NCBI GenBank assembly: GCA_030704615.1
Contig: CM060734.1
Span: 51,228,042-51,292,041 of the forward strand
Reading direction: 5' to 3'
DNA: 64,000 nt
Source: Takakia lepidozioides
Lineage: Eukaryota; Streptophyta; Takakiopsida; Takakiales; Takakiaceae
Every line of letters starts with the position of its first letter. Position 1 is the first letter of the stretch. The notes below the pieces were generated by a model. It did no database searches and was not told the DNA's origin. It saw nothing but the letters and a program-made list of their open reading frames with translations. Shown piece after piece: positions 1-13,317 of the stretch. The position numbers and the translations under genes were made by a program.

Positions 1-540
1 CCTGCTGGCAGTGACATCAGCAATAAGTCTTCGCCTCTGGTCGGTGAAGATGTGGAGGTCAACTGGAGGCACAAGAGGAGTCTTAGAATTGGGAAATCCA
101 AGGCCCAATTATCTTTTGAGGCACCTAAAAGGAAAAGAGGCAGCATGTAGATCCTGGTTGATTAGGATCGTATTAGTGCTCTCCCTATCTTTCTTCTTCA
201 TCTACAGGTTGGATCTTTGCATTGTTATTGTTTTGGTGACATGGAGAGTCCTCGCTGGATCACTATTCTTCTTGCCTTGTAGGCTAGATCTGTGCTTCAA
301 CTTCAATTCCGGCTGTGGAGCTTCTTCTCTCTCAATGCTGCAGACTTTCTTGGCAAAGTAGTGTCAGTGTAGCTTAGTATACTCTTATTGCAGCAGCTCT
401 CCCCTCTTCCTTAGGGCTTTTGATTCGGAGTGGAACCTCTCTTCTCTGCCTTCATGGCGCTTATGTAAGGTTATTTTTTCCTTACCCTTATTAAATAAAT
501 TTCCAGGGCTACTATCCCCCCCTTACGTTAAAAAAAAAAG
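1..540 (+). repeat. LINE-like 3' tail, copy 1
   Basis: No convincing coding region is present. The end resembles the 3' end of a plant L1-type retrotransposon: a TTAAATAAAT motif, then TTCCAGGGCT and a C-rich stretch, closed by a short poly-A run at 530-539. A second tail at 770-880 and a third at 53,325-53,376 share the TCCAGGG-CT / TCAGGGCCTCTGTCC core before their A-runs, so these look like truncated insertions of one LINE family. Family membership is inferred from the tails alone. Confidence 0.45.
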
Positions 541-769
541 ATCAACAATGTCTGAGCCAAGGTGGCATACTGCTGCAAAGTACCAAACAGATGCTAGGAA
601 ACTTGATTGAGAACCAATGCCCGACCAGCCAAGGAAAGCATTGAAGAGCTCCAATAGGCTAGCTTTCTGCGAATACGCTGAAGAATTGGATCAAATATTT
701 GAGTGTTTGTGAGGTTAATGCCAAACTAATATTTTGGATATGGGAGGTTCCCCATGTGTACTTACCTCC

Positions 770-880
770 ATGGCCCTTGATGGTTATTTTTTCCATCTTA
801 TGTATCTCCTTCCAATGAATAAACAAGTTCCAGGGCCTCTGTCCCCTGTTCTGTAATTGTTTAAAAAAAAAAAAAAAAAA
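770..880 (+). repeat. LINE-like 3' tail with 18-nt poly-A, copy 2
   Basis: The sequence AATAAACAAGTTCCAGGGCC is followed by CTCTGTCCCCTGTTCTGTAAT and an uninterrupted A-run at 863-880. The same core ending in an A-run recurs at 53,325-53,376. This is the expected 3' signature of a target-primed LINE insertion that was 5' truncated. It lies about 450 bp upstream of the kinesin start, and 881-1335 shows no other feature I can name. Confidence 0.55.
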
Positions 881-1335
881 GGCCGTCGTCACCCGGCATA
901 ACGTCGGCCGCTGTGGCCAGCCCTCAGAGGATACATATGTAGGTATGTATGTATGTATGGTCTGACGAAGGAGGAGCCGTTGGCTGACCGTTGCGGTGGG
1001 GATTTCAAAATAATGGGTCACGGGATGCGCATGCATGCTACACTTGGATGACTCCATGGGCCAGGCATGGCCGCTGTCGGCATCACACTGGAAAAAAACG
1101 AAGAGAGGTGTTCTTGATTGTGAGCTTGAGCAGAGATCCAGGAGAGACACAACCCTATGCCCAGATCATGGCGACGGTAGGTAGCCTCCTGCTGTATTGC
1201 CTGCGTTAGGTCGTGAAATTAGAGGAAAAGTTTGCGTTGTGTGGAGGAGGGAGACCGGATCATCGTCCTGTTAGGCGCGAAGAATAAAGGAGCGATTTGA
1301 AGGAGTGCAATTGTGGGAGAGACAAGCAAAACGGA

Positions 1336-4300
1336 ATGGATAGAATGAACGGGAGCGATTTTGGTTCTGTGGAAGGGGAAAGCTGCGTAGGGGCATGTTC
1401 AGAAAAGGAAGCCATGCAGTCTGTGCAGGTTGCCCTCAATATTAGGCCCCTTATTTCAGCGGAGCGCATTCAAGGTTGTAAGGACTGCATTTCGGTTGTC
1501 CCTGGTGAACCACAGGTGCTTTTATGTGATCTCTTCTTCGGGTTTCTCTATTATCACAAAGATAGTGTTCCGGATTGTTCTTTGAGCTTTTTTCCATACA
1601 ATGTCCCTGCACCGTTCGGTTTCTGGTTTCTGATCACGACCCCTTCTCTCCGTTACCCCATTCCACCGACTCTAACTCTCTGTGTTTAGCATGCAAGTGC
1701 AATGAAATGTCATTACTTCTGTCATCAGACGCAATTGCCACACTACTGGGTGTCTCTGTGATTTTGGTTATGGAATACGTCCTACACGCATCGTTACAGT
1801 TGGTAGAAGCACTCCAGCCTCTAGCCCCAATGACTAGTCTCTTTGGCTTTTTGTCTTCTTCCTGAACTTTGTGCAGGTACAAATTGGTAGCCATTCTTTC
1901 ACATTTGACCATGTCTTTGGTAGTACTGGCACCCCTTTGCCAGCAATTTTCGACAAATGCGTGGTACAGCTTGTGGAGGGTTTGTTTCATGGCTACAATG
2001 CTACTGTCTTGGCCTATGGTCAGGTGCGGCAATCTTATCTTAGTTGCGATGCATTCTAATCCTGAAAAATTCTTAGGTTTCTTTCCAAGTCTTTTATCAC
2101 CATAATATCTTCAAACGGATATTTGCAGGTTCTACATTTCTTACGATCATATGTGCCGCCACTTTCCAAGCTTTGTAGATGAGGTGTGAAAAGTGGATGT
2201 GGACCATAACCTTGGTGTTATAGTTGACCATAGAAAGCAAAGAGATTGCCTCAGAAATTTTCCCTCTTATCGTTAATGACTAAGATGTCCTGGGCTCCAG
2301 ACTGGATCGGGGAAAACCTACACAATGGGGACAGGGTACAGAGTGGGAGGCAGTACAGAGGGAGTCATCCCTCAGGTCATGGAGACCATTTTCAAGAAGA
2401 TTGAAATTCTCAAAGAGAGAGCCGATTTTCAGCTGAGAGTTTCGTTCATTGAGGTAACCCCAAATTGCATATGCTCGTAACGATGCTAAAATGGATAGAG
2501 AAATGCAGGTGGTTTTTAGCGCAATTTGTGTGTATAAGGTCGGGAAAACTAAAGAACAAAACCTCGGCTTTAGCTACAAGCATGCATATCGCTAAGAAGT
2601 GTTGTGGATTGCGCACTACAGATCCTAAAAGAGGAAGTGCATGATTTGCTGGATCCAAATCCTCCATCAGAAGAAATCTCAAACGGGGGAGGACCATATA
2701 GTATATCGTTCGGCGGAGGGCAGAAGACTCTGGGAACAGTGAAACCACCCATACAGATCCGCGAGACAGGCAACGGAGGCATTACTTTGGCTGGAGTAAC
2801 TGAGTCTGATGTAAATAGCCTCGTGGAAATGGCAGCTTGCTTAGAGCAAGGGTCACTCTGCCGCGCTACAGGAAGCACAAACATGAACTCATGCTCGAGG
2901 TCAGCTACCCCCTCTCCATGAGTGAAGTTCCACTGTCGCACCTGGGTGGTTAGCCACGTCATATATAGGTCAATGAATCTTATTTTTAAAATCCAACCTG
3001 TCCTTGTACTTGATTTCGTTCTCTGCGTTGCAGTCGATCACATGCCATTTTCACCATAACACTTGAGCAAAGACGCAAATGGGAGATACCATCAAAAGCT
3101 GGCAGCCTTCTGCTGGAAGATTCCGGCGAGGATTATCTGTGTGCAAAGCTTCATCTTGTGGATCTCGCTGGCTCAGAACGGGCGAAGAGAACTGGGGCAG
3201 ATGGCATACGTTTCAAAGAAGGTACTAAGTGGCATCCACCATCTTCCCCTGCCCACTCTCCATGCTCCTCCCTTTCCGTGTCCCTGGTGTTGTGCAGAAG
3301 TATTATAACATTATCTTACTGTGCTTGGTGCAGGGGTGCATATTAATAAAGGATTACTAGCACTTGGAAATGTGATCAGTGCCCTGGGTGATGACAAAAA
3401 GCGCAAGGAGGGAGGGCATGTTCCTTACCGGGACAGCAAACTCACTCGACTTCTGCAGGCAACATATTCTTTATCCTAATCCTAGTACTTTCTCATTATA
3501 CCCGGCTTTCCCATGGTTCACTCAATGAATGATTCAGTTGAGTAGGTTATTCCCTGGAGAGTAGTAAAATGTCTGTCTTGATGGAATTGGCAGTTTGATT
3601 GACAAAGATGACAACTCATGAGGGTATATTTTGATAATTGCAGGACTCCTTAGGAGGGAATAGCAGGACCGTTATGATTGGTGAGTAACTGTCAAGCTGA
3701 TTGACCTTGAGCCCGTGACACTTTGTGAACTGAGGAACGGGATGATTTGCATTTGCTAGCTGTGCATGCGGCTCTAACTTGATCTTTGGCAATATGTTGC
3801 AGCTTGCGTAAGCCCAGCAGATTCCAATGCCGAAGAAACATTGAATACTCTCAAGTATGCCAACCGTGCTCGGAATATTCAGAACAAACCCACGGTGTGT
3901 GATTGCTCATTATCATGATTCCCTTAATTGTAAGCTCCGTATTTACATGAACATACTTGGGACTCCAGGTGGAGATTCTTCTAACGGCTGACTCTACTTA
4001 TATGGTGGCTGACCTTACACTCTTGATGTAATAGCTAGTTCACTGTTTTCCAGGACTTAACAGTGGGTTGTGTAGCTGTGGTGAAGTAACTTCTAAATCT
4101 GAAGGGAGGGCTTACCAAATGTCTGGGCTATGGATTGCCTGGGTTTCTCTGCCAGGTTAACCGTGATCCTATGGCTGCGGAGATGCAGCGAATGAGGCAG
4201 CAGTTGGAGGTCATGCGAGGAGAGCTTATTTGTGCGCAGGCTGGGGGTCCATCCTCAACAGACATACAGGTAAGCTGTCAGGTACTTTGAAGCAGTTAGA

Positions 4301-7300
4301 TGAATTGTTGACAAAAGCTGTAAACCCATTCAATATATAGAGAAACACTCAAAATCAATCCTCTCTCTTGTTCCCGTATTCACAGCTGCACGAATTTTTT
4401 TGGCTTTGCTTAGATTAGGTGGATTGAAAAACCAAGGACGGTAAAACTTCTGGTACATGAATTTACAGTAGTGTTTCAAGCTTCTTCCCCATTGAGTATT
4501 TAGTCATGACTGTCAAGTGATTAAATGATCAATTCCGAAAACTCCTTTGACATCAGACTCTTCGGAACACAATTAATGTGGCGAAAGACTGCAGATGTTG
4601 AAGCAGAAGATTGTATGGTTAGAAGCCAGTAATGCGTCTCTTCAAAGGGAGCTCCAAGAATCTCTTGGGCGTCTGGAAACCATGGCTCAGCATGCTGTGC
4701 GTTCGCAGGTGAGATATGTGTGGCGTTGGTATACAATATAATTGTTGTGGTTGTATTTCACTGTTTCTTTGCGATACATCTTCTATGTTGGCGCTGATAC
4801 ATCTTAAATGTGATTTCATATTAATGTATTGCTAAAAAATGGTTGGTGAGGTAGACTGAAGAAATGGAAGGGAATATTGTTTGCTATGTCTGATTTATGA
4901 TGTTTGACTATGATTCGGGTGTGTAGGTTGAACGAGACAAGCTGCAGCTCAAACTTGACCAACTTCGAGCAGGCAAGACTTTTGAGGAGCTCGATGAAGA
5001 GAATGATGTGAAGGTGTGCTAACTCTTATGTCATGAAGACAACATCTTAATGTAGATGTCCAATTGGGGTGGAGTCAGGTTCGCTTTGTCATTGACAATG
5101 GTGGAAGTTGAGGGTTAACTGCATACTAGATACTTGATACATGATTCTTTTGTCTCTTAAGAAAGGTAAAGGACCTGTTACTTGGAATCTTGCGTTGCAG
5201 AGTGATGGCCTCCTCAAAGAGTACGCAACAAGAATTCAACAGCTGGAATGTGAGCTGCAACACATGCAGTCTTCAAGGTCTCACTTGGCTTCTTCCAGGC
5301 ATCCATCTTCTTTTTCTTCTCACAGCCTGGAAGACAGTGGCTCACTAGCCGATTTCGAGAGTGCTGTCATTGAAGGAGGCATGCTCCCACATTCTGGTGA
5401 GATATTCTGCTCTCGGAGATTCTGATTAAGATTCACAATTGCATTGAATGACGTCTGACATCAACAAGCTTTCATTTGCAGTGTTATTTTGCGAGCTGGT
5501 ATATAGTTTATTCCAGAGCTCAGGAACCCTTACATGTGCTGACTTAGTTTCTGTCATTGGATACAAAGATCGTACGTGAAACCAGTCCTAAAAGGTAAAT
5601 GATCACAATGTGCAGGTGAAACCCCTGGTGAGGCAGAGGCCGAAGCAGTGACCAAGGAGTGGGAGCACACAATGCTGCAAGAGAATCTGGACAAAGAGCT
5701 GCAGGAACTCAACCAAAGGCTTGAACAGAAAGAGGTGCACAAACTCTGTTTAGTCATTTTTCTTGAGAATAGAAAGTGACGGATCAGAGATTAGGTTTGG
5801 TAACCTGGCTTCACCGATGCATGTATGAAGACTTCTCTGAGCCAATCACCGTGTGCACAAACTGAGTTTAATCATTTTTCTTGAGACTAGAAAGTAACAG
5901 TTCAGAGATTATGTTTGGTAACCTGGCTACGCCAATGCATGTGTGGATCCTAATGGTACCTTTGAGCCTATCACAGTTGTTATAAATGTACCAAAGTTGA
6001 TAAATTCCTCTCTAGTATCTTCCTGCATTTCCCTTATATCATAATCATTGTGATTCTATTGCAGCTGTGACTTTGGCACTGGTGTAAAATACAAAGCCAT
6101 CAAGACTGATTGGGTTTGTGGTATGACGTAATAGGCTGAGATGAAAACCTTTGTGAAATCGGATGCTGTAGTCCTCAAGCAGCACTTTGAAAGGAAACTT
6201 TTGGAAATGGAGGAAGAGAAGAAGACTCTACAGGTATCGTATATTGCTCTCTTGTAGTGTTATGCTTGGTTGGAACAACAGCTCCATATATTACATGTGC
6301 TGCCATGTTCCCTGAAATGAGCCTAAGTTAGTGTTTGTCAGTTCACCAATGGAGAATCAGGCGTTCTCTTGGTTAGCACTCATATTTTTTCTAAATTCAG
6401 AATGGGTAAAAGTGTTCTCGTCACGGAAATTGATAAGGGTCTTTTGAGATCATCACCAGACTTTCTCTAACACTTGCTTTGTACTGGGTACACTTTTGTG
6501 GCTTGTGCAGCGGGAAAGAGACACACTAATGACAGATCTAGAGTCACTTGCAACAGCGTCAGACGAAACAACACATAAGATGCAGGAGACCTACATGCAC
6601 AAGTTGAAGCAGCTTGAGAGTCAGGTACAATAGGACCCTAGAATTTTCCATGTGGACTGGAGCTATGGGACCTATAGGCCACTTGTATCTGGAAGGGCAC
6701 ACCCCATATGTCTGGGACATTGAATTTTCTGTTGTCGCCGAGAGCAGATTGCAGACTTGAAGAAGAAGCAGGACAATCAGTCTCAACTACTCCGCCAAAA
6801 ACAACGCAGTGATGAGGCTTCCAAGCGGTTGCAGGAAGAGATTCATCGTATTAAGACCCAAAAGGTACTTTGCTCACCCTTGAGTGTGTATTTTGAGTAT
6901 CTCCTACAGCAGCTATATTCTAGAACTCTCAGTAATCAGTATCATCATTGCTCAAGGTTGTGTTGTGGGGGAGCATTGTTGCAGGATTGGAACGGTAACT
7001 AGAATGGTAACTCCTACAAATGCTCAAAGTGATTTTTCATTGAAGATAAGATTGAACTGTAGTGCGTGTTCAAGTATTTTGGAGTGTGACTGTCTACAGG
7101 TACAATTACAGCAAAAAATCAAGCAGGAGTCAGAGCAATTTCGGTTGTGGAAGGCAGCCAGAGAAAAAGAAGTACTTCAGGTTCGTTTCTTACACAATCT
7201 GCCACCAACCCAATGGTTGCTAGCTTGTTTTGATAGATTATCCATGTGAACGTAAATCCTTCAATAAGTAATCGTGGAGTTGTAAGTCCAACACCACCTT

Positions 7301-8733
7301 CACAATTTCTGGTCTTATTTGTACCTCATCTGTTTTGTACTGATAATACAATTGTATGCCGCCTTACTAAGAAGTGCTATGTGGCTCCTGTATCAGCTTA
7401 GGAAAGAAGGCCGGCGAAATGTGTATGAGATGCACAAGCTTCAGGCACAGAATCAGCGTCAGAAAATGGTATTTTAACTCGGACAATATTTCACATATGT
7501 CCTTGATCATATGAGTTTCTTGAGGGAGAGAATGATCAATTGCCTTTTAGATCTGACTCGCCGACAGTCTGTTTTGGGATCATCAGACACCCCGGGAAGG
7601 CCATCGCTTTTCTTCTGGTATCTGAATCCTGTTATTCCCACGCCATGATCACTTGCGATGGTAACAAGTACTGCCATCAAACTGCCTATGCCATCTACAT
7701 ACTGGAATAATGTGGTCTTTTAGTTATGGTCTTGACTGATGATGACATGGAAGCTTGCCGATACAGGTTCTCCAACGGAAGACAGAGCAAGCAGCAATGG
7801 CGACTCGGCGTTTGAAGGAGGTTCTTGAAGCGAAGTCTGCTAAAGAAACGGCCCCTAATGGTGAGACATTTTTTCTGCTGCTTCCACCAATTCAAGAATG
7901 CATGCATGATATCACAAGATTCAAGTACAGATTTGGGCAGACCATTGTATAAGATGCAACTTCCCTTGTCAAAGTAGTCCTCTAGTTCTTTCAATGCTGG
8001 TTCTTTCTGCTGTCTTCTGTCTCATATGCTCATTGAGCTTCCTGTGGATGTCATAAAGTTTTTGTTTGTTTCCCTTTCCAAGCTAGTTTGTTTCAGGATC
8101 AGAGATGCCTGGCCATACGTATAGGTGGTTCTCCATCTTTTCTTGTCTTCTATTTCTTACATAAGGTGGTTGTTTTAAAGTTTGTAATTTGGAAGTGTGT
8201 TGGTGTGGTACTAATGAAGTTATGTCCCGTATTTTTACTGTGCATTCTGCAGGACTCCATTTGCAGAATGGTTCTGCTGCCCAGGTGCGCTCACTCCTGA
8301 CATTTTGTGCTAAATAGCTATGTTGTAGGCTACTGTTGTGTAACCATGAATTATAATTTTTTTCTTTTGAGTTGAATGTGCAGCATAGATGTAGGTAAAA
8401 CCAAGTACTATCAAGAATTGGTGATGACCTTAAAAGCAGGAACTAATTTCAATGACGCTTCCTGGTTTGCAGCAGTGGCTTGATCAGGAGCTTGAAGTCG
8501 AAGTTCGTGTTCATGAAGTTCGATCTGCCTACCAGAAACATATGGAAGAGTAAGCCCTGGCAACTATCTGTTCAAGACTTGGGTAAAAGGATCTCTGTTA
8601 GTTACCTAGTTTGCTTTGGGGTCTCTGCAGACATATGCCCAACTAATATTTGTGGTGCTGAACAGGCGAGCTGCTATGGCAAAGGAGCGTCTGGAGCTAA
8701 TGCAGGGAGAAGAGATTTTTTCTAGCAATGCCG
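1336..8733 (+). CDS. FRA1-like: Kinesin-4 family motor (FRA1/KIF4-like), multi-exon, C-terminus missing
   Basis: This is a plus-end microtubule motor of the kinesin-4 family. Plant FRA1 kinesins move along cortical microtubules and support delivery of cell-wall material. Motor exons are 1336-1515, 1877-2023, 2301-2453, 2622-2899, 3034-3221, 3334-3458, 3644-3680, 3803-3894 and 4156-4269. The P-loop [12 protein letters not shown] is split by intron 2, switch I reads NMNSCSRSH, switch II reads DLAGSER, and [17 protein letters not shown] and [12 protein letters not shown] are all present. Coiled-coil exons follow at 4595-4708, 4927-5013, 5201-5396, 5616-5734, 6135-6233, 6511-6623, 6748-6864, 7100-7180, 7397-7468, 7767-7859 and later pieces near 8254, 8474-8551 and 8666-8733. 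The ATG at 1336 is chosen as the first in the open frame; another lies at 1345. Splice sites are GT-AG except a GC donor after 3458. The last recognisable exon ends with [11 protein letters not shown], so roughly the final 15% of a FRA1 protein is not found before the gap. Confidence 0.9.
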
Positions 8734-9692
8734 GGTATACACTCCTACCCATTCCAACCTTGTTGCCCCCTATTACTGAAGAGATACCTGAAACTAACAC
8801 CCACAGATCTGGACTTGCCACAGTCCACAGCTGGGACTTGCCATGGTCTGTCCACCATGGCAAGTCCTGGGTTTGCGTGTTGGTAATAGTTGGTGGGGGT
8901 GAGAGTGGGTGTTGAAATTCTGCAAACTGATTTTGTTTTGGTTTTCTTAAGCGCATTTTTCTCGGGGAGGCATTGGGGATTACGCAAGGACTGGAGTGAG
9001 GTAATTTAGAGGAATGCTGAGGGAAGAAAGGAGGAAACATCTAGCGCCCAACGACAAAACAAGGATGCTTTGGTAGATGTATATGATTGCAAGTCCAAGC
9101 TGGGATCCCTACTAATCCCTACTCCTTACTTGTGGGCTTACCTGTTTGTCAGTCAATCCCATGTAGCAACCAGGAGTGTCGTATCGCGTGTGGTGGGGTG
9201 GGGGCCCCACAGCTTTGCCCGACTATTAGGTGCCCCCTTGGTAACCCCCACATTAACTAGAAACATATCTCTCCTGATGTTTTGTTGCCTCAGGCAGTTT
9301 GAAGCCATGATACTCTGTGCCATGATACTCGGGTGGGAAGTTTTGAAATAGGACCATGTCTCAGTGATGTGCTCAGGATTTGAAGACCAACAACAACAAA
9401 GAGTCTATGGATTCTGATGGCTATCCCACAGGTGGATGGGACTGAAATTGTAGAGTAGTACATCTACTAAATGTTTTTGAGGACACATTCTCTGTTACAT
9501 ACAAAGACACTATTGTCATAACAAAAGCTGTGTGAGGTGATGTAGCTTGTTCAACATGACTGTATTAGAAATATCCAGAAGAAAGCCATCCCTTTGATTC
9601 GACCCCATACAAAGATTACACTTATCCGGACAAATTGCCTAGACCTGGAAGTTTTGGGTGAAATATGGCTGTGCATGCGTGCAGGTCTGCAA
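8734..9692. other. No gene recognised: kinesin 3' intron or downstream flank
   Basis: I see no further kinesin exon here. An imperfect hairpin lies at about 8800-8870, where GGACTTGCCA and TGGCAAGTCC face each other around CCATGGTCTGTCCACCATGG. The interval may be an intron whose next exon is inside or beyond the gap. Confidence 0.4.
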
Positions 9693-10192
9693 NNNNNNNN
9701 NNNNNNNNNNNNNNNNNNNNNNNNNNNNNNNNNNNNNNNNNNNNNNNNNNNNNNNNNNNNNNNNNNNNNNNNNNNNNNNNNNNNNNNNNNNNNNNNNNNN
9801 NNNNNNNNNNNNNNNNNNNNNNNNNNNNNNNNNNNNNNNNNNNNNNNNNNNNNNNNNNNNNNNNNNNNNNNNNNNNNNNNNNNNNNNNNNNNNNNNNNNN
9901 NNNNNNNNNNNNNNNNNNNNNNNNNNNNNNNNNNNNNNNNNNNNNNNNNNNNNNNNNNNNNNNNNNNNNNNNNNNNNNNNNNNNNNNNNNNNNNNNNNNN
10001 NNNNNNNNNNNNNNNNNNNNNNNNNNNNNNNNNNNNNNNNNNNNNNNNNNNNNNNNNNNNNNNNNNNNNNNNNNNNNNNNNNNNNNNNNNNNNNNNNNNN
10101 NNNNNNNNNNNNNNNNNNNNNNNNNNNNNNNNNNNNNNNNNNNNNNNNNNNNNNNNNNNNNNNNNNNNNNNNNNNNNNNNNNNNNNNNNNNN
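9693..10192. other. Assembly gap of 500 N
   Basis: Exactly 500 N, typical of a scaffold join with arbitrary size. It separates the kinesin flank from the minus-strand retroelement ORF, so the true distance and the missing sequence are unknown. Confidence 0.99.
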
Positions 10193-12544
10193 TGCTTTGC
10201 CCTCCATTGGGCCTTGTGCTAACCAGACTTGCATAAGTTGGTTATCCACCAAGTTGCTTGTGGTTCCTCTGAGAGTGTGCTCCTCTCTTAGTTTGTACAC
10301 ATCTAATTGCTGTTGTAAAGCCTCCATGCGCTTCGCATGAGGTTCAACCAAATTCGCATAGGCAGCAAGTAGATTATTGGCTTCCTTCCAAGCCTTATTA
10401 TTGACCGAGATTTCATTTCTATTGGCCATGATCGTTTGTTGCAACTCTAGGATCTGCTTCTCTTGATCAGCTTCAATCTGCCTGTATTGCTTGAAAGTAT
10501 CCTCATTGCGACAGATTGTATTCTTCATATCGACAATGAGTTTCATTTGCTCAACATTCTCTGCTTCTGCCTTCATACTTTTTTTCTGCTTGACTGTTTA
10601 TTTCTTTGTAGTAGTTTGGTCAAGCATAGTTGTGAGTGTAGCACATTGTATGGCCATCATGTCATGCACTGTCTGCAACTGCGTATGTAGTGCATTCACT
10701 TCTTGCAACTTGCTTTCATGCTGCACCTGCATTTGGTATAGCTGTTGCTTATGTGCTTCGTGCAACTGGTCTTGCGCGAGGCCTGCCTCAATCAATTGTT
10801 CCTTGGCCAATTGCAAAGCCGCTTCTGTATTCTCCAAGTCTTGCTGCATCTTGAGAGTGACCTCCTCATCGACCTTGTTTGCACACTCAGTGGCTAGTCG
10901 AGCCTCAGACTCCTTCCTGAGTTCATCTCTCAAGGCTGTCAATTGGGTAGTTGGAACATGGGATTTGACATAAGTCCCCAACAAATTAAGTGTCCTGCCT
11001 ATGGAACTCATCAACATTGCCTGTTGAGGGTCATCATGGTGAGGTTGTTGCTGTTCCTCCTGATCCTCAACCGCGTGATGTCTCACGAACCACTCAGGCC
11101 ATTGTCCCACCGGATTTTCTTCCCGAATTACTTCATCCATCACCGATGCTGCAGTGTCTTGACATTCTACCTGTGGTACCTCCGACACAGGTGTGTGTAT
11201 TATATGCACCTCAGGATTTCCCTTGGGCAACTGTTGCACCTCTAGAATCTCTGTCTCCTTGACCAGACCAGAATATTCATATAGAAGGTCCCCCTTCTCA
11301 ATTTCTGCCACTATCTGTTCTGTAGTTGGAATATCTAACCCTTCTTTTTCCTAATCAATTATTTCTGGTTGAGCTGCATGGACAACTCGTAACCTTGTGA
11401 CAAGCCGATCATCTGGCTGTGATGGCTGTGATACTGAAGTAACTTCCTCTTCCCTCTCTGAAGGTCCTGCTTCTAGTAATAGCAGTTCTTTGTGCTGCTG
11501 TGCCCCTTCCTGCACAAAAACTTGGGAAACATTATCATGCGGATTCCTTGAAGCCAGTGGATCCGCCACTACAGTCTTTCCGCGCCTTTGTCTCTTATTC
11601 TCGTGTTGTCCTGCCATTCCACCCTCACTGTGTGAAGAGCCTTGCTCTTCCATTGCAGTGGTTTCTGGCTCAAACACTCCCATCTCCTTTCTTTCTCGAG
11701 CATCAAGGATGTCAGAATCAAGAATTATTTGAGCAATGATTGGGCCAGACACTATGATAGGAGACTTTGCGGCAGTACCCTGTAATCTTTTCATCTCCTC
11801 TACCAGTGCGTTGTACATTATGTCCGCCCATTCTACCTCTTCTCCTCTCAGGGCTTTGAGTATTTTCTCTGTGAAGGATCTGCTCAAATACTGTTGGTTC
11901 TGTTTCATGGCAAACAGAACGTTCAATACCTGGCCTACCTCCTTAAGCCCTGGGTACATGGCCTTGGTACAAGCATAACCCTGAGTTTTAAAGAAACTCC
12001 CTTTTTGGAATAAGTCCCCTATTTGCAGTCTTGCCCTGTGCTCCTCCACATGCACCTGGCCTGCTGGCAATCGAAACAATTGCTGTAGGTATAGGGGAGT
12101 AATTACTAATTCAACTCCCTTCACCGTTGTTGCTCATGTCCTTGGCTCAAAGTTCTGTAAGAATTGTAACATGTACTGTCTATGGTGCAATGTCCAATCT
12201 TTGCTTTGCAATCCTTGCAATCTCAGCTCCTTCAGTATCTGCATCGCCTGTGGGGTAGCAATTGCTTGTTTCTGCAGAATTGTGGTGCTCTTCACCCTGA
12301 TTTCCTCCATTCCTCTCACTCTCTTCATTCTAGACCCACAGAACTGTTTTGGCTGTAACAATTGAAGAAATGCCTGTAGTGCACAAAGCATAAACGTATG
12401 GTTGCCACAAAAAGCTATGGGTAATTTCTTGTAAGCCTGCGGGGCTTGCAAGCATCGATCAAGAGAAAAGCTCCGCTCTGTTCTTTCGTGTCTATGCCAC
12501 TGCGTAAGTAATATTGCGAGCGTATAGTCTGTTAGTTCCTCCAT
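10193..12544 (-). pseudogene. Long accessory ORF of the gypsy element, coiled-coil C-terminal half, three nonsense codons
   Basis: Four open segments lie in one frame: 12544-12134, 12124-11351, 11311-10598 and 10576 into the gap. They are separated only by single TGA, TAG and TAA codons, each one C-to-T step from a sense codon, so this was probably one ORF of at least 780 codons. The first third is globular (FCGNHTFMLCALQAFLQLL, PLYLQQLFRLPAGQV). The middle is acidic with a basic KRQRRGK patch. The last part is a Gln/Glu-rich coiled coil (LQEVNALHTQLQTVHDMM and following). I recognise no family and see no membrane segment or signal peptide. It lies downstream of integrase on the same strand, the position of an env-like or accessory ORF, but it could belong to a neighbouring element. 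Confidence 0.55.
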
Positions 12545-13017
12545 AGCTTCAAAGCTATAGCATTGATGGTTTGTCCCGTCGAGACGCCCGTTACTCAGAA
12601 CGACGCCGCCTCTTGCGCTTAATTTCCCTCCAATTTCTTGATCCTTTCTCTGGCTTTCTATTGGCTGTAACCGCTGTGACTAGATTTTAGATTTCATTTT
12701 CTTTAGTGGACTTTCCCTGCTGGATAGTCCACGAGGATCACACATGTGAGAAGAATTTCGCTTTTCTGTACTTGTTGTTTGTTCCGTTCCCCTTTTTCCG
12801 TATTCATTAATGGGCCCGCCATTCATCCGAATTGACGCGCTAAGTAGGTACTTTGACGGCCATCTTTGTCCTCTTTCTTGATGACACCTGTTCTTGCACT
12901 TCCTTCTCAGCTGTGTGTCGCGCCCTGACTTCCACGTGTCTATTTTTAAACCGGTTTCCGTCCTTTCTTCCGTCGGCCATTTTCCTGAAGTTATTGGGCG
13001 TCCACCTGTCACTGATT
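12545..13017. other. Non-coding spacer in element 1
   Basis: I see no ORF that looks real in this 470-bp stretch between the accessory ORF and the minisatellite. It would be the position of a 3' LTR or spacer, but no copy of it is visible near the other end of the element. Confidence 0.4.
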
Positions 13018-13021
13018 CTAT

Positions 13022-13317
13022 GGATCGTGTAACCCTAGTAGGCTGTGTTGAGCTGTGACAGGCTGTGTCATACTATGGTACGCTGTGATAGGCTGTGACA
13101 CGCGGTGGTAGGTTGTGATAGGCTGTGTTGCGCCGTGCTGGGCTGTGATAGGCTGTGTCACGTTGTGATGGGCTATGATAGGCTGTGTTTCGCCTTGATG
13201 GGCTGTGATAGGCTGTGTTTCGCCTTGATAGGCTGTGATAGGCTGTGTCACGTCGTGATGGACTGTGATAGGCTGTGTTTTGCCTTGATGGGCTGTGATA
13301 GGCTGTGTCACGCTTGT
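13022..13317 (+). repeat. GGCTGTGA minisatellite, array 1
   Basis: Tandem units of about 15-45 bp are built on GGCTGTGATAGGCTGTGT with CACG or TTCGCC spacers. On the minus strand the array is open and translates to repeated Ser-Arg-Arg-Asn/Asp-Thr-Ala-Tyr-His-Ser peptides that extend the integrase reading frame. Related arrays lie at 22,880-23,025 and 38,905-39,480, all in the same plus-strand orientation although the host elements point opposite ways. Confidence 0.85.
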
